Part shown: in pieces, positions 18,655-28,045 of the stretch
Numbering within the stretch: the stretch's first letter is position 1
How the letters are laid out: each line of letters begins with the position of its first letter
Assembly (NCBI GenBank): GCA_007120695.1
Contig: SKND01000093.1
Coordinates: 1-36,890, forward strand
From: Bacteroidales bacterium
GTDB lineage: Bacteria; Bacteroidota; Bacteroidia; Bacteroidales; PUMT01
Direction: 5' to 3'
Length of the DNA stretch: 36,890 nucleotides
Notes under the pieces: generated by a model
Seen by the model: the letters and a program-made list of their open reading frames with translations, nothing else
The model's database searches: none
What the model was told of the DNA's origin: nothing
Program-made: the position numbers and the translations under genes

Positions 18655-19950
18655 ATGGAATATTTAGAGATCTGGGTACTGGTTATAAGTTTTGTTGCGC
18701 TGCTGATTCTCGGGGTACCAATCGCATACAGCATCGGGATATCAGGCACCCTCACGCTATTAATAAATGTTATGCCGCTGCCGGCATTCACGACGTTCTC
18801 ACAACGAATGGCAACCGGACTCGATAGTTTTGCCCTGCTTGCTATCCCGTTCTTTATCCTGGCGGGCCAGTTGATGAATCAGGGGGGAATTGCACTGCGG
18901 CTGATTGATTTTGCCAAGGTTCTGGTGGGAAGGCTGCCCGGGGGACTGGCTTTTGTGAATGTGATGGCGAACATGCTTTTCGGGGCTATATCAGGTTCGG
19001 CAGCCGCCTCGGCATCTGCCATAGGCAGTTTTATGACTCCCAAAATGGTTGAGGAGGGCTACGATAAGCCATTCGCTGCTGCAGTCAATATAACTTCGGC
19101 CACAACGGGACTGGTAATTCCTCCCAGCAATATCCTGATCGTCTACAGCCTGGCCAGCGGAGGAGTATCAATTGCGGCACTTTTTATTGCAGGATATGTT
19201 CCGGGCATACTGACAGGACTGCTGCTTATGGGAGTGGCTGCAGCCTATGCCTACAGGAAGAATTACCCTGTCGGGGAAACGACCGGATTCAGAACAGGGG
19301 TAATGAAATTTCTCGATGCCATACCTAGCCTGATGCTCCTGGTAATAGTTATAGGAGGTATCCTGGCAGGTATTTTTACTGCGACTGAAGCTTCAGCAAT
19401 AGCGGTGCTCTACGCACTTATACTGGCCCTGATCTATGGAGAAGTAAAATTGGCTCATATACCCTCCATCCTGCTCAAGAGTGTAAGGGTCACCTCAATT
19501 GTGCTGTTGCTTGTGGCCACCTCGATGGGAATGTCATGGGTAATGTCATTTGCCAACATACCACAAAACGTTAGTGCAGGTTTACTCTCAATTAGCACTA
19601 ATGTAATAGTAATACTGCTTATTATAAATCTCATATTGCTGTTTGTCGGTATTTTCATGGATATGACCCCCGCAGTGCTGATATTCACACCTATCTTTCT
19701 GCCAATAGTAGCCGATCTTGGCATTGATCCGGTCCATTTTGGCATTATAATGGTGGTAAACCTTACCGTAGGACTCTGTACACCTCCGGTAGGATCACTG
19801 CTTTTTATCGGATGCAGTGTGGCGGATCTGAGCATAATGAAAGTGATACGTCCGCTTATGCCGTTTTTTATAGCTATGATAGTTGCACTTATGCTGATAA
19901 CCTACATACCTGCAATCAGTCTCTGGCTGCCCGGTGTTTTCGGTTATTAA
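18655..19950 (+). CDS. dctM: TRAP transporter large permease, DctM family
   Basis: 431 aa; GVPIAYSIGISG, LAIPFFILAGQLMNQGGIALRLIDFAKVLVGRLPGGLAFVNVMANMLFGAISGSAAASASAIG. Confidence 0.96.
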   Translation: MEYLEIWVLVISFVALLILGVPIAYSIGISGTLTLLINVMPLPAFTTFSQRMATGLDSFALLAIPFFILAGQLMNQGGIALRLIDFAKVLVGRLPGGLAFVNVMANMLFGAISGSAAASASAIGSFMTPKMVEEGYDKPFAAAVNITSATTGLVIPPSNILIVYSLASGGVSIAALFIAGYVPGILTGLLLMGVAAAYAYRKNYPVGETTGFRTGVMKFLDAIPSLMLLVIVIGGILAGIFTATEASAIAVLYALILALIYGEVKLAHIPSILLKSVRVTSIVLLLVATSMGMSWVMSFANIPQNVSAGLLSISTNVIVILLIINLILLFVGIFMDMTPAVLIFTPIFLPIVADLGIDPVHFGIIMVVNLTVGLCTPPVGSLLFIGCSVADLSIMKVIRPLMPFFIAMIVALMLITYIPAISLWLPGVFGY

Positions 19951-19962
19951 ACTAAATTCAAA

Positions 19963-21498
19963 ATGACTGATCTGAAAAAGCTCAACCGAAGGCAGTTCCT
20001 GGGTATGACAGGATCAGCCTTTGCCTTTACCGTAGTACCCAGGCATGTACTGGGAGGGCTTAACTATGTAGCTCCAAGTGATAAGATCACTCTCGGACTA
20101 ATCGGTTGCGGTACCCAGCAACTTAGAGAACTTACTTCACTTATAACCGATAAGCGTATCCGGGTTGTGTCAGTTTGCGACCCGGTAAAACACCCCACGG
20201 GATACCTGGACTGGTCACCTTACGGCATAAGAGATTCAATAAGAGGATTGCTTGGTGATAAAAAGTGGGGAGAAGATCTGCCCGGAATCCCGGGAGGCCG
20301 TGATACCGGGAAAGAGGTAGTGGACAGGTACTACTCGGGACAGGGACAGGGACAGGGCCAGGGTCAGTCAGCCGGAAATAAAGGTTGCACAGCCTACGCC
20401 GATTTCAGGGAGATGCTTGACAGCGAACCTGACATGACGGCGGTAAAGATCATTACCCCTGATCACCAGCATGCCGTACAGGCCATTGCAGCAATGAAAA
20501 AAGGAAAGCATGTTATAATGCATAAACCTGTTGCAAACAGGGTTTATGAGGCAAGGGTTACGGTTGAAACCGCCCGGCAGACCGGTCTCACAACCCACCT
20601 GCTTGCCTGGAGCTACAGAAGTCAGTATGACGTAGTTAAAAAGTGGATTGATGAAGGTGCAATAGGCACTCTCAGGGAGGTTCACAACTGGTCATACAGG
20701 CCGGTATGGCCCCAGTGGCCGGAAAATCCTTCTGAACCAAAACCTGTTCCGGATGGATTTGACTGGGACCTTTGGCTGGGACCGGTGCCGGACAGGCCTT
20801 ACCACCCTGACTTCACCCATAATGTTTATCGCGGATGGTACGACTTCGGGGCAGGAAGTGTGGCTGATATGGGGATATACAGCCTCTGGCCGCTGTTCAG
20901 GACCTTCGGCATCAATACCCCGCCGGTGAGCATTGAAGCACTTGGAACCACTACCAACACCGTTACACCACTTAATACCTGCCAGATGGTTAATAATACG
21001 GTATCCTTCCCCCACTCCAGTATACTGAGATGGAAATTTGAGCCCGAAACAGGTGCACCGGGGCTTGACCTTTTCTGGTATGACGGCGGAATGAAACCTC
21101 ACAATCCCCCCGAGATGGAAGCCGACAACCTCGAGCTGCCAAGGGAGGGGATGCTGTTTGCAGGTGATGAAGGAAAAATTATCGGGGGTTTCCATTGCGA
21201 GAACCCGCGTATCATACCCCGTGAAAAAATGATCTCATTCACCGGTTCCGAAGATCCGCCGGAAGACAGGATCGAGCGGGGTACCGATGTATGGATCAAT
21301 GCAGTGCTCAAAGGAGAACAATCACCGGGCAGCTTTCAGGATGTAGAGGTTTGTAATGAAACGACACTCCTTGCAGCAGTTGCCCTGAGAGCAGGAAGAA
21401 AGATCCTCTATGATCCTGAATCAATGGTTGTCAAGAACATCCCCGGGGCTGACAGGTTTCTATACCGCGGGGAGTACCGAAAGGGATGGGAAGTTTAA
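19963..21498 (+). CDS. TAT-signal Gfo/Idh/MocA-family oxidoreductase-like protein
   Basis: 511 aa; twin-arginine NRRQFLGMTGSAFAFTVV, ITLGLIGCGTQQLRE, MHKPVANRVYEARVT, GAGSVADMGIYSLWPLF. Confidence 0.88.
   Translation: MTDLKKLNRRQFLGMTGSAFAFTVVPRHVLGGLNYVAPSDKITLGLIGCGTQQLRELTSLITDKRIRVVSVCDPVKHPTGYLDWSPYGIRDSIRGLLGDKKWGEDLPGIPGGRDTGKEVVDRYYSGQGQGQGQGQSAGNKGCTAYADFREMLDSEPDMTAVKIITPDHQHAVQAIAAMKKGKHVIMHKPVANRVYEARVTVETARQTGLTTHLLAWSYRSQYDVVKKWIDEGAIGTLREVHNWSYRPVWPQWPENPSEPKPVPDGFDWDLWLGPVPDRPYHPDFTHNVYRGWYDFGAGSVADMGIYSLWPLFRTFGINTPPVSIEALGTTTNTVTPLNTCQMVNNTVSFPHSSILRWKFEPETGAPGLDLFWYDGGMKPHNPPEMEADNLELPREGMLFAGDEGKIIGGFHCENPRIIPREKMISFTGSEDPPEDRIERGTDVWINAVLKGEQSPGSFQDVEVCNETTLLAAVALRAGRKILYDPESMVVKNIPGADRFLYRGEYRKGWEV
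20338..20367 (+). repeat. In-frame hexamer microsatellite coding (Gly-Gln)5
   Basis: ggacagggacagggacagggccagggtcag. Confidence 0.85.
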
Positions 21499-21548
21499 TG
21501 AATTTATGTATCTTTACATATAAATTATCTAATATAATAAGATATGAT

Positions 21549-21788
21549 ATGATACAATTTAAGTGTGATGGTTGCGGGAATCAGTTTGATACACATGGCA
21601 AGGTACTGGAATACAACAGTCCCGTTTATGGTCCCTGCAGCAAGAAAGTGGCAGATTGCCCGAAATGCGGCAGTCAAAGCGACGAATACAGGCCGCCTAA
21701 AGTGTCAAAATCAAAATCTGCTTCTTACCAGGAGGCGATGCCCTCGATGGGCGGCTGTGGTGGCGGGGGTTGCTGCCGCCAGCCATAA
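21549..21788 (+). CDS. Small zinc-ribbon-type cysteine-rich protein
   Basis: MIQFKCDGCGNQFDTHGK...CPKCGSQSDEYRP...GGCGGGGCCRQP; the track start at 21486 overlaps the previous CDS, so ATG at 21549 is preferred. Confidence 0.7.
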   Translation: MIQFKCDGCGNQFDTHGKVLEYNSPVYGPCSKKVADCPKCGSQSDEYRPPKVSKSKSASYQEAMPSMGGCGGGGCCRQP

Positions 21789-21857
21789 TTAGTGTCCGTC
21801 CATAAACTGACTTTATAGTCAGACTCTAATTAAATAATAGCTTCCGGCAAAATTTTG

Positions 21858-21897
21858 AAAATCAAAAAAGGGATGATATCATCCCTTTTTTGATTTT
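21858..21897. terminator. Bidirectional terminator, perfect 40-bp palindrome
   Basis: AAAATCAAAAAAGGGATGATATCATCCCTTTTTTGATTTT, A-run/T-run on both sides, between convergent genes. Confidence 0.9.
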
Positions 21898-22331
21898 ATC
21901 TCTGCCAGCCTGTCAAGCAGCTTATCCATTTCACCCGGATCAAGTCCCGGACGACTGAGCATCTCTTCAATCTCCTTTTGGGTATTGTCTGCAGAGATCG
22001 TGTCGCTCGGTTTTTTGCCGGCCGGCCGTTTAACCTCTTCCTTTTTCTCAGTTCCTAAATGTTCATTGAGCAGATCTTCTCCAACCTCGCTCCTGAGCTG
22101 AGTGATCATATTTTCCATCATCTGCCTGAAAGGTTCACGAAACTTCTCAGGAATATCGTCAGGCATCATGTGCTTCATCATCTCATACTGGTTCAGCATA
22201 AGCTTGAACTGACCGGCAAACTGCGGATTTGTCCCGGGCAGATTCCCCTCTGACATTTTGTCGGCCAGTTTTTTAAACAGGGCCAGCAATGTTTCAAAGT
22301 TATCCCTGAATGACTGGTCGTTTGAATCCAT
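21879..22331 (-). CDS. Conserved hypothetical protein, helical and Met-rich
   Basis: About 150 aa from MDSNDQSFRDNFETLLALFKKLADKMSEGN; upstream codons in the track ORF (to 22361) look like leader. Confidence 0.65.
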   Translation of the reverse strand: MDSNDQSFRDNFETLLALFKKLADKMSEGNLPGTNPQFAGQFKLMLNQYEMMKHMMPDDIPEKFREPFRQMMENMITQLRSEVGEDLLNEHLGTEKKEEVKRPAGKKPSDTISADNTQKEIEEMLSRPGLDPGEMDKLLDRLAEIKSKKG

Positions 22332-22404
22332 ATTAACTCCTTTTTTACCTTTATATAACAACGGTTATGCCAAATTGTTGTTCTAAACAGGTTCAAAAAG
22401 GTTA

Positions 22405-25308
22405 TTACAGGTTCTTAAAATCAAAGAGGCTGCTCCTGTACGAATCAATCGGTGCACACGAACATGTAAGATTCCTGTCACCATGGGCATCATCCACCCT
22501 GCTGACTGATGGCCAGAATTTATTGTCGGCTATCCATTTCAGAGGATAGGCTGCTTTCTGTCTGCCATAAGGACGGTCCCAGTTATCTGATACAGTAACC
22601 TCAGATGTATGCGGTGCATTTTTCAGCACGTTGTTCTTTTTATCTGCTTTCCCGTCACGTATCTCCATCATCTCACCATGGATACTCATCATAGCCTCCA
22701 CAAACTTGTTCAGCTCATAAAGAGATTCGCTTTCAGTGGGCTCCACCATAAGAGTCCCTGCCACCGGGAACGAAAGTGTGGGAGCGTGAAATCCATAGTC
22801 CATCAAACGTTTGGCAATATCTGCCTCTGTTACACCAATCTCCTTATCATTCCTGAATTTGCGGCAATCAAGTATCATCTCGTGTGCCACAAAGCCGTTT
22901 ACCCCCTTATAGAGTATATCATAGTGATCCTTCAGACAGGCAGCCAGATAGTTGGCATTGAGTATGGCAATTTTTGTCGCTTCAGTAAGTCCCCGCTCAC
23001 CCAGCAACTTAATATAAGCATGTGAGATAGTCAGTATGCTCGCGCTTCCCCAGGGAGCGGCAGCGATTGCTTCATCTCCCTTTTCACCTCCCGTTTTAAC
23101 GACAGGATGCTGTGGCAGGAATTCAACAAGATGGGCAGCAACACCAATTGGACCCATTCCGGGGCCACCCCCGCCGTGAGGAATGGCGAAAGTTTTATGC
23201 AAGTTGAGATGACACACATCTGCCCCGACTATGGCAGGATTGGTAAGCCCTACCTGCGCATTCATATTTGCACCATCCATATAAACCTGTCCCCCGTTCT
23301 CATGAATTATCTCATTCATCTCAATTATTCCCGGCTCATAGACCCCGTGTGTTGACGGGTAAGTAACCATAAAGGCCGCAAGGTTATCCCTGTGCTTTCC
23401 GGCTTTTGCCCTAAGATCCTTCAGGTCAACATTACCGTGCTTGTCGCAATCAACAATTACCACTTCCATGCCGGCCATAACAGCACTAGCAGGGTTGGTA
23501 CCGTGAGCCGATGAAGGGATAAGGCAAATATTCCGGTGTCCTTCGTTTTTGCTCCCGTGATATCCCCTGATGACCATCAGGCCGGTATATTCACCGGCCG
23601 CACCTGAATTGGGCTGGAATGATATTGCATCATAGCCGGTTATCTCACAAAGATCAGCAGCCAGTTCATCCATCAGTTCATGGTATCCTGCCGCCTGATC
23701 AACCGGAACGAACGGGTGGATACCCCCAATCTCGGGCCAGCTTAATGAAAGCAACTGGGTTGCAGCATTCAGTTTCATGGTGCAGGATCCGAGCGATATC
23801 ATTGAGTGTGTGAGACTGAAGTCCTTTCTCTCCAGCTTCTTCATATATCTCATCAACTCGGTTTCAGAACGATAAGCCTTGAATACATCAAGGGTAAGGA
23901 AAGAGCTTTCGCGGATAAAACTCTTGTCAAACCACGCCTTCTCTTCCAGCTTATCAGTTGTCAATGGATCTTTTCCAACAGCCCGGGCAAAGACCGATAC
24001 TATAAGATCAATATCCTTTACAAGTGTAGTCTCATCAGTGCTGATTCCTAAAGTCTTTTCATCAAAATAGAGGAAGTTGATCCGGTTTTCAAGTGCAATC
24101 TTCCTGATATCTGCTGTGCTCACACCTTCGGGCAATGTAATTCTGAGAGTATCAAAGAAGCTCTTATTCTCCTGTTTATAGCCAAGTTTTTCCAGTTTCA
24201 CCGACAAGGTCCCTGCGCAATGATGTACATGCCGGGCAATCCGTTCCAGTCCCTCTTCTCCGTGATAAACAGCATACATACCTGCCATTGTTGCCAGTAA
24301 TGCCTGCGCTGTACATATATTGGAGGTTGCACGCTCCCGCTTGATATGCTGCTCCCTTGTCTGCAGTGCCATTCTGAGTGCATGGTTGCCCTGTGCATCA
24401 ACGGTCACTCCTATTATTCGTCCCGGTATGTGACGCTTGAATTTTTCACGTGTTGCAAAATACCCGGCATGCGGACCTCCATAACCAAGAGGTATGCCAA
24501 ATCTCTGGGTAGAACCTACCACCACATCTGCCCCCCATTCACCGGGTGGTGTTAAAAGTGCCAGACTAAGGATATCTGCAATAACTCCTGTGTACACTCC
24601 TTTATCTGATGATTTTTTCACAAAATCCCGGTAATCACATATACTGCCGTCACCAGCCGGATACTGGACCAGAAGTCCGAAATAATCATCACCCGGTGCA
24701 GATTCCTTATAACTTCCTGTTACCAGGTCAATGCCCAGCGGTATTGCCCTGGTTTTAAGCACAGCAAGATTCTGCGGAAAAATATTCTCATCAACAAAAA
24801 ACTTAACGGCCCCGTTTTTAACCTTATCCCTGGACCGGGAGTTGAACATCATAATCATTGCTTCGGCTGCCGCAGTGGCCTCATCAAGCAGTGAGGCATT
24901 GGCAATCTCCATACCGGTAAGATCCATTACCACGGTCTGGAAGTTTAGCAGTGCTTCCAGCCTGCCCTGAGATATCTCAGCCTGGTAAGGTGTGTATGAA
25001 GTATACCAGCTCGGGTTTTCAAGAATATTTCGCTGTATAACCGGGGGGAATATAGTATTGTAATAACCAAGACCAATATAGGACTTATATACTTTGTTTT
25101 TTGAAGCAATCTCCCAAATGCGTTGCAGGTATTCGTACTCACTAATACCCTCCTCCGGCAGGTTCATTGGCTCTTTTAACCTTATTGATTCCGGAACGGT
25201 TTTATCAATGAGCTCCTCCATTGATTCGACGCCTGCTCTTTTGAGCATGCCGTCAATTTCTTCGGGACGGGGACCGTTATGACGGTACAGAAAATTATCT
25301 AATGCCAT
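22405..25308 (-). CDS. gcvP: Glycine dehydrogenase (aminomethyl-transferring), P-protein, single chain
   Basis: 967 aa; N-term FLYRHNGPRPEEIDGML; PLP-Lys region NLHKTFAIPHGGGGPGMGPIG; QPNSGAAGEYTGL. Confidence 0.97.
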   Translation of the reverse strand: MALDNFLYRHNGPRPEEIDGMLKRAGVESMEELIDKTVPESIRLKEPMNLPEEGISEYEYLQRIWEIASKNKVYKSYIGLGYYNTIFPPVIQRNILENPSWYTSYTPYQAEISQGRLEALLNFQTVVMDLTGMEIANASLLDEATAAAEAMIMMFNSRSRDKVKNGAVKFFVDENIFPQNLAVLKTRAIPLGIDLVTGSYKESAPGDDYFGLLVQYPAGDGSICDYRDFVKKSSDKGVYTGVIADILSLALLTPPGEWGADVVVGSTQRFGIPLGYGGPHAGYFATREKFKRHIPGRIIGVTVDAQGNHALRMALQTREQHIKRERATSNICTAQALLATMAGMYAVYHGEEGLERIARHVHHCAGTLSVKLEKLGYKQENKSFFDTLRITLPEGVSTADIRKIALENRINFLYFDEKTLGISTDETTLVKDIDLIVSVFARAVGKDPLTTDKLEEKAWFDKSFIRESSFLTLDVFKAYRSETELMRYMKKLERKDFSLTHSMISLGSCTMKLNAATQLLSLSWPEIGGIHPFVPVDQAAGYHELMDELAADLCEITGYDAISFQPNSGAAGEYTGLMVIRGYHGSKNEGHRNICLIPSSAHGTNPASAVMAGMEVVIVDCDKHGNVDLKDLRAKAGKHRDNLAAFMVTYPSTHGVYEPGIIEMNEIIHENGGQVYMDGANMNAQVGLTNPAIVGADVCHLNLHKTFAIPHGGGGPGMGPIGVAAHLVEFLPQHPVVKTGGEKGDEAIAAAPWGSASILTISHAYIKLLGERGLTEATKIAILNANYLAACLKDHYDILYKGVNGFVAHEMILDCRKFRNDKEIGVTEADIAKRLMDYGFHAPTLSFPVAGTLMVEPTESESLYELNKFVEAMMSIHGEMMEIRDGKADKKNNVLKNAPHTSEVTVSDNWDRPYGRQKAAYPLKWIADNKFWPSVSRVDDAHGDRNLTCSCAPIDSYRSSLFDFKNL

Positions 25309-25488
25309 ATCTCAGATAAATTACATAGTTAACATAAAGAATTATCCTTTATTTTGTAAAAATAAAAATTAGCAATGGTGATAACCAAGATAAAAATCAT
25401 GATATGCTGCTCATTCCTGCCGGACCTGAAGGGCAGTTTACCGCTATGTTGAAAAATTGTGCGGTAAAGGATATGAATCCGGGAAAAC

Positions 25489-26130
25489 TCAGGAAGTTAT
25501 AAACGGATTTGTCCTGTTCTCTTCTCCTATGGTTGTTTCGGGACCGTGACCGCAGTATACCTTCACATCTTCAGGAAGAGTCATCAACTTCTCCCTTATC
25601 GAACTTATAAGGGTATCATAATTCCCCCCCGGCAGATCTGTTCTTCCTATACTCCCGTTGAACAATGCATCGCCCGCAATAACAAATTTATCCTCTGCGC
25701 TGTACAAGGCTATACTTCCTGGAGAGTGACCCGGTACATGAAGGATTTCAAGGGCAGAATTACCAAAAACAAGTGGTTTTCCCTCCTCCAGATATTCATC
25801 AATTCCCGGTGGCTCTTCAACCTCAAATCCGAACATAAGGCCATGTTCAACGGCATTGGCAATAAGAGACTCATCGCCGGCATGGGCAGCAACAGGAACC
25901 TTGTATTTATTCTTGAAAAAGGAGTTTCCAAGAAGGTGATCTACATGGCAATGTGTGTTTACAATCCTAACAGGTTTGAGTTTATTATTTTCAATGAAAT
26001 AGAGCACCTCCTTTTTTTCTTCTACTGTGTAACTGCCCATATCAACAAAGATACATTCACCGGTCTCATCATAGAGAAGAAATGAATTTTCCTGGAAGGG
26101 ATTAACTACGAATTTTTGAACTTTTATCAT
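25489..26130 (-). CDS. MBL-fold metallo-hydrolase (glyoxalase II-like)
   Basis: 213 aa; NTHCHVDHLLGNSFF, LHVPGHSPGSIALY, AGDALFNGSIGRTDLPGG, VYCGHGPETTIGEE. Confidence 0.93.
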   Translation of the reverse strand: MIKVQKFVVNPFQENSFLLYDETGECIFVDMGSYTVEEKKEVLYFIENNKLKPVRIVNTHCHVDHLLGNSFFKNKYKVPVAAHAGDESLIANAVEHGLMFGFEVEEPPGIDEYLEEGKPLVFGNSALEILHVPGHSPGSIALYSAEDKFVIAGDALFNGSIGRTDLPGGNYDTLISSIREKLMTLPEDVKVYCGHGPETTIGEENRTNPFITS

Positions 26131-26134
26131 AATA

Positions 26135-26779
26135 TTACATCGATTTGCCTTTCAATAAAGGAACAAAGACGAACCGTCCATGTTCAGTTTCCGAATACTC
26201 ATCATCGCTTTTTCTTTCTATCCTGGTCATCACCTGCGAGCTGCTGTCGCCCAGCGGGATTACCATGATGCCTCCGATCTTGAGCTGTGATTTAAGCTTT
26301 TCAGGTATTTCTGTTGCACCTGCTGTTATCAGAATCCTGTCAAAAGGTCCGTAAGAAATCTGGCCCTCGTAACCATCTCCGTAAAAAAAATTTGCTTTAT
26401 ATCCTATTGAAGGCAAAAATGATTGTGCCTTCAAAAAAAGGTCACGCTGACGCTCGATGGTAAATACCTTGGCTCCCATTTCAACCAGAATTGCCGTCTG
26501 GTATCCTGAACCGGTACCTACCTCGAGTACCTTATGATAACGATCAACCTCAAGAAGCTGGGTTTGAAATGCTACGGTATAGGGCTGGGAAATTGTCTGT
26601 CCGCAACCTATAGGAAAGGCCTGATCCTTATATGCATATTTAACAAAACTTGTATCCATGAAAAAATGCCTCGGCACATTCATCATGGCATTGAGAACTT
26701 TTTCATCTTTAATCCCCTTGGAATGCACCTCTTCAACAAGGATCTTCCTTAAACCTTTATGACGGTATGTATCGTTCAT
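26135..26779 (-). CDS. pcm: Protein-L-isoaspartate O-methyltransferase
   Basis: 214 aa; PRHFFMD, AFPIGCGQTISQPYTVAFQTQLLEV, VLEVGTGSGYQTAIL, GPFDRILITAGATEIPE. Confidence 0.95.
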   Translation of the reverse strand: MNDTYRHKGLRKILVEEVHSKGIKDEKVLNAMMNVPRHFFMDTSFVKYAYKDQAFPIGCGQTISQPYTVAFQTQLLEVDRYHKVLEVGTGSGYQTAILVEMGAKVFTIERQRDLFLKAQSFLPSIGYKANFFYGDGYEGQISYGPFDRILITAGATEIPEKLKSQLKIGGIMVIPLGDSSSQVMTRIERKSDDEYSETEHGRFVFVPLLKGKSM

Positions 26780-27012
26780 TACTTTTTGCAGATAATTTTT
26801 GAATCCGAACTGCGGCTGAAAATTGCTGCAGGGACTGCTAAATTACATTATTTTTATTTTCAAACCGACCAAACCGGTATGTTTAATAATATTGTTTTCT
26901 ATGGTAGTGATTATAGCAAATGCGTGAGATGCTAACGACAAATTAACGCCATTAATCCTGATTCATGACGGAATTAACAACATACGGTTGATAAGTATAG
27001 GGTGGCAGGGAA

Positions 27013-27041
27013 TTGTTAACGTGCAAAATACCTTACTTTTG
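27013..27041 (+). promoter_or_regulatory. Bacteroidetes-type promoter upstream of the Gfo/Idh-like gene
   Basis: TTG (27013-27015), 18-nt spacer, TACTTTTG (27034-27041, TAnnTTTG). Confidence 0.6.
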
Positions 27042-27083
27042 CAGTAAAATGAATCCACCTGTTACTGTGTAACACAAAAAGTC

Positions 27084-28013
27084 ATGAACACTACTTTTAA
27101 CACCGGTCTTGTAGGAAATTCCGACAACCCCTTAATCCAGATTATAGAGTCTTATCCCGCATTCCATATAACCGGCTGCCTTTATCCGGATAGCAGTAAA
27201 ACCCTGCAAAACAGAGTGACGGGTAAACGGCCCGGCCCTTTATCCAGGGAAAAGCTATTTGAGTTGAACAGTGTTATTATATTCCTCGATTCGGGCCCTG
27301 GTATTATGGACCTTATTACAGAGGCACTAAAGCGCTCAATGCATATTATGCTTTTTAATCCCGGTGCACTGCGATCATGGGAGCTGGCAGAACTTATAAA
27401 ATTGAGAGAAGAAGCTCAGGCTACAGTATTCGCCAGGTATTTTGAAAGATATGGTCCCGTAATACAGGCCTGCAAGAGATTGATCGGACGTCCGGCACTT
27501 TTAAATATCAGGCTGATGGTGCCGCAAAGCAAGAGCCATACTGAGCAAGAGGCCATAGCAGTTAACAATAACGTATTGAGGATGCTCGACGCTCTCCTGT
27601 TCCTGAGTCCGTCAAATATTAAAAAAATCCGGTCACTGCGTCAGCCTTTTGGAAGCACTGCAGCAGGGCTTGTAAGCTCAAGGATTGAATTTGACAACGG
27701 AACTGTAGCCAACCTGCTCTTTTCAGATATTTCCGAAAAAGAGTCATTTACCATTGATATATATAATAACAATATGGTTGTTTCGGCAGATATTACCGGG
27801 GCAAAACTTACCAGGATGACAAGGGCAGGAGAAAATGGTCTTACTGCCAAAAAAGAGAAATTCTCAAAAGGCAATAACCAGTCAGTTTATGATGAACTTG
27901 AGCGCTTTCATCAGGCAATAAATGGCAACAGGGATTCAGGAAATGATCTGTTTGAAATATTCCGGATGACTGAATTGATTTCGAAAATAACTGAAAAGGC
28001 AGCTTTCTTCTGA
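27084..28013 (+). CDS. Divergent Gfo/Idh/MocA-like protein, possibly catalytically degenerate
   Basis: 309 aa; N-term GLVGNSDNPLIQIIESYPAFHITGCLYPD resembles a Rossmann fold without canonical GxGxxG; MHIMLFNPGAL in place of the EKP motif. Confidence 0.55.
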   Translation: MNTTFNTGLVGNSDNPLIQIIESYPAFHITGCLYPDSSKTLQNRVTGKRPGPLSREKLFELNSVIIFLDSGPGIMDLITEALKRSMHIMLFNPGALRSWELAELIKLREEAQATVFARYFERYGPVIQACKRLIGRPALLNIRLMVPQSKSHTEQEAIAVNNNVLRMLDALLFLSPSNIKKIRSLRQPFGSTAAGLVSSRIEFDNGTVANLLFSDISEKESFTIDIYNNNMVVSADITGAKLTRMTRAGENGLTAKKEKFSKGNNQSVYDELERFHQAINGNRDSGNDLFEIFRMTELISKITEKAAFF

Positions 28014-28045
28014 ATCCCCATGATACTGAAGCCTCACAAAATAAC

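Noticed and set aside
20692-21195. 167-aa minus-strand ORF
   Set aside because: Antisense to the Gfo/Idh CDS; likely codon-bias artefact.
25546-26085. 179-aa plus-strand ORF
   Set aside because: Antisense to the well-supported MBL-fold hydrolase; mirror ORF.
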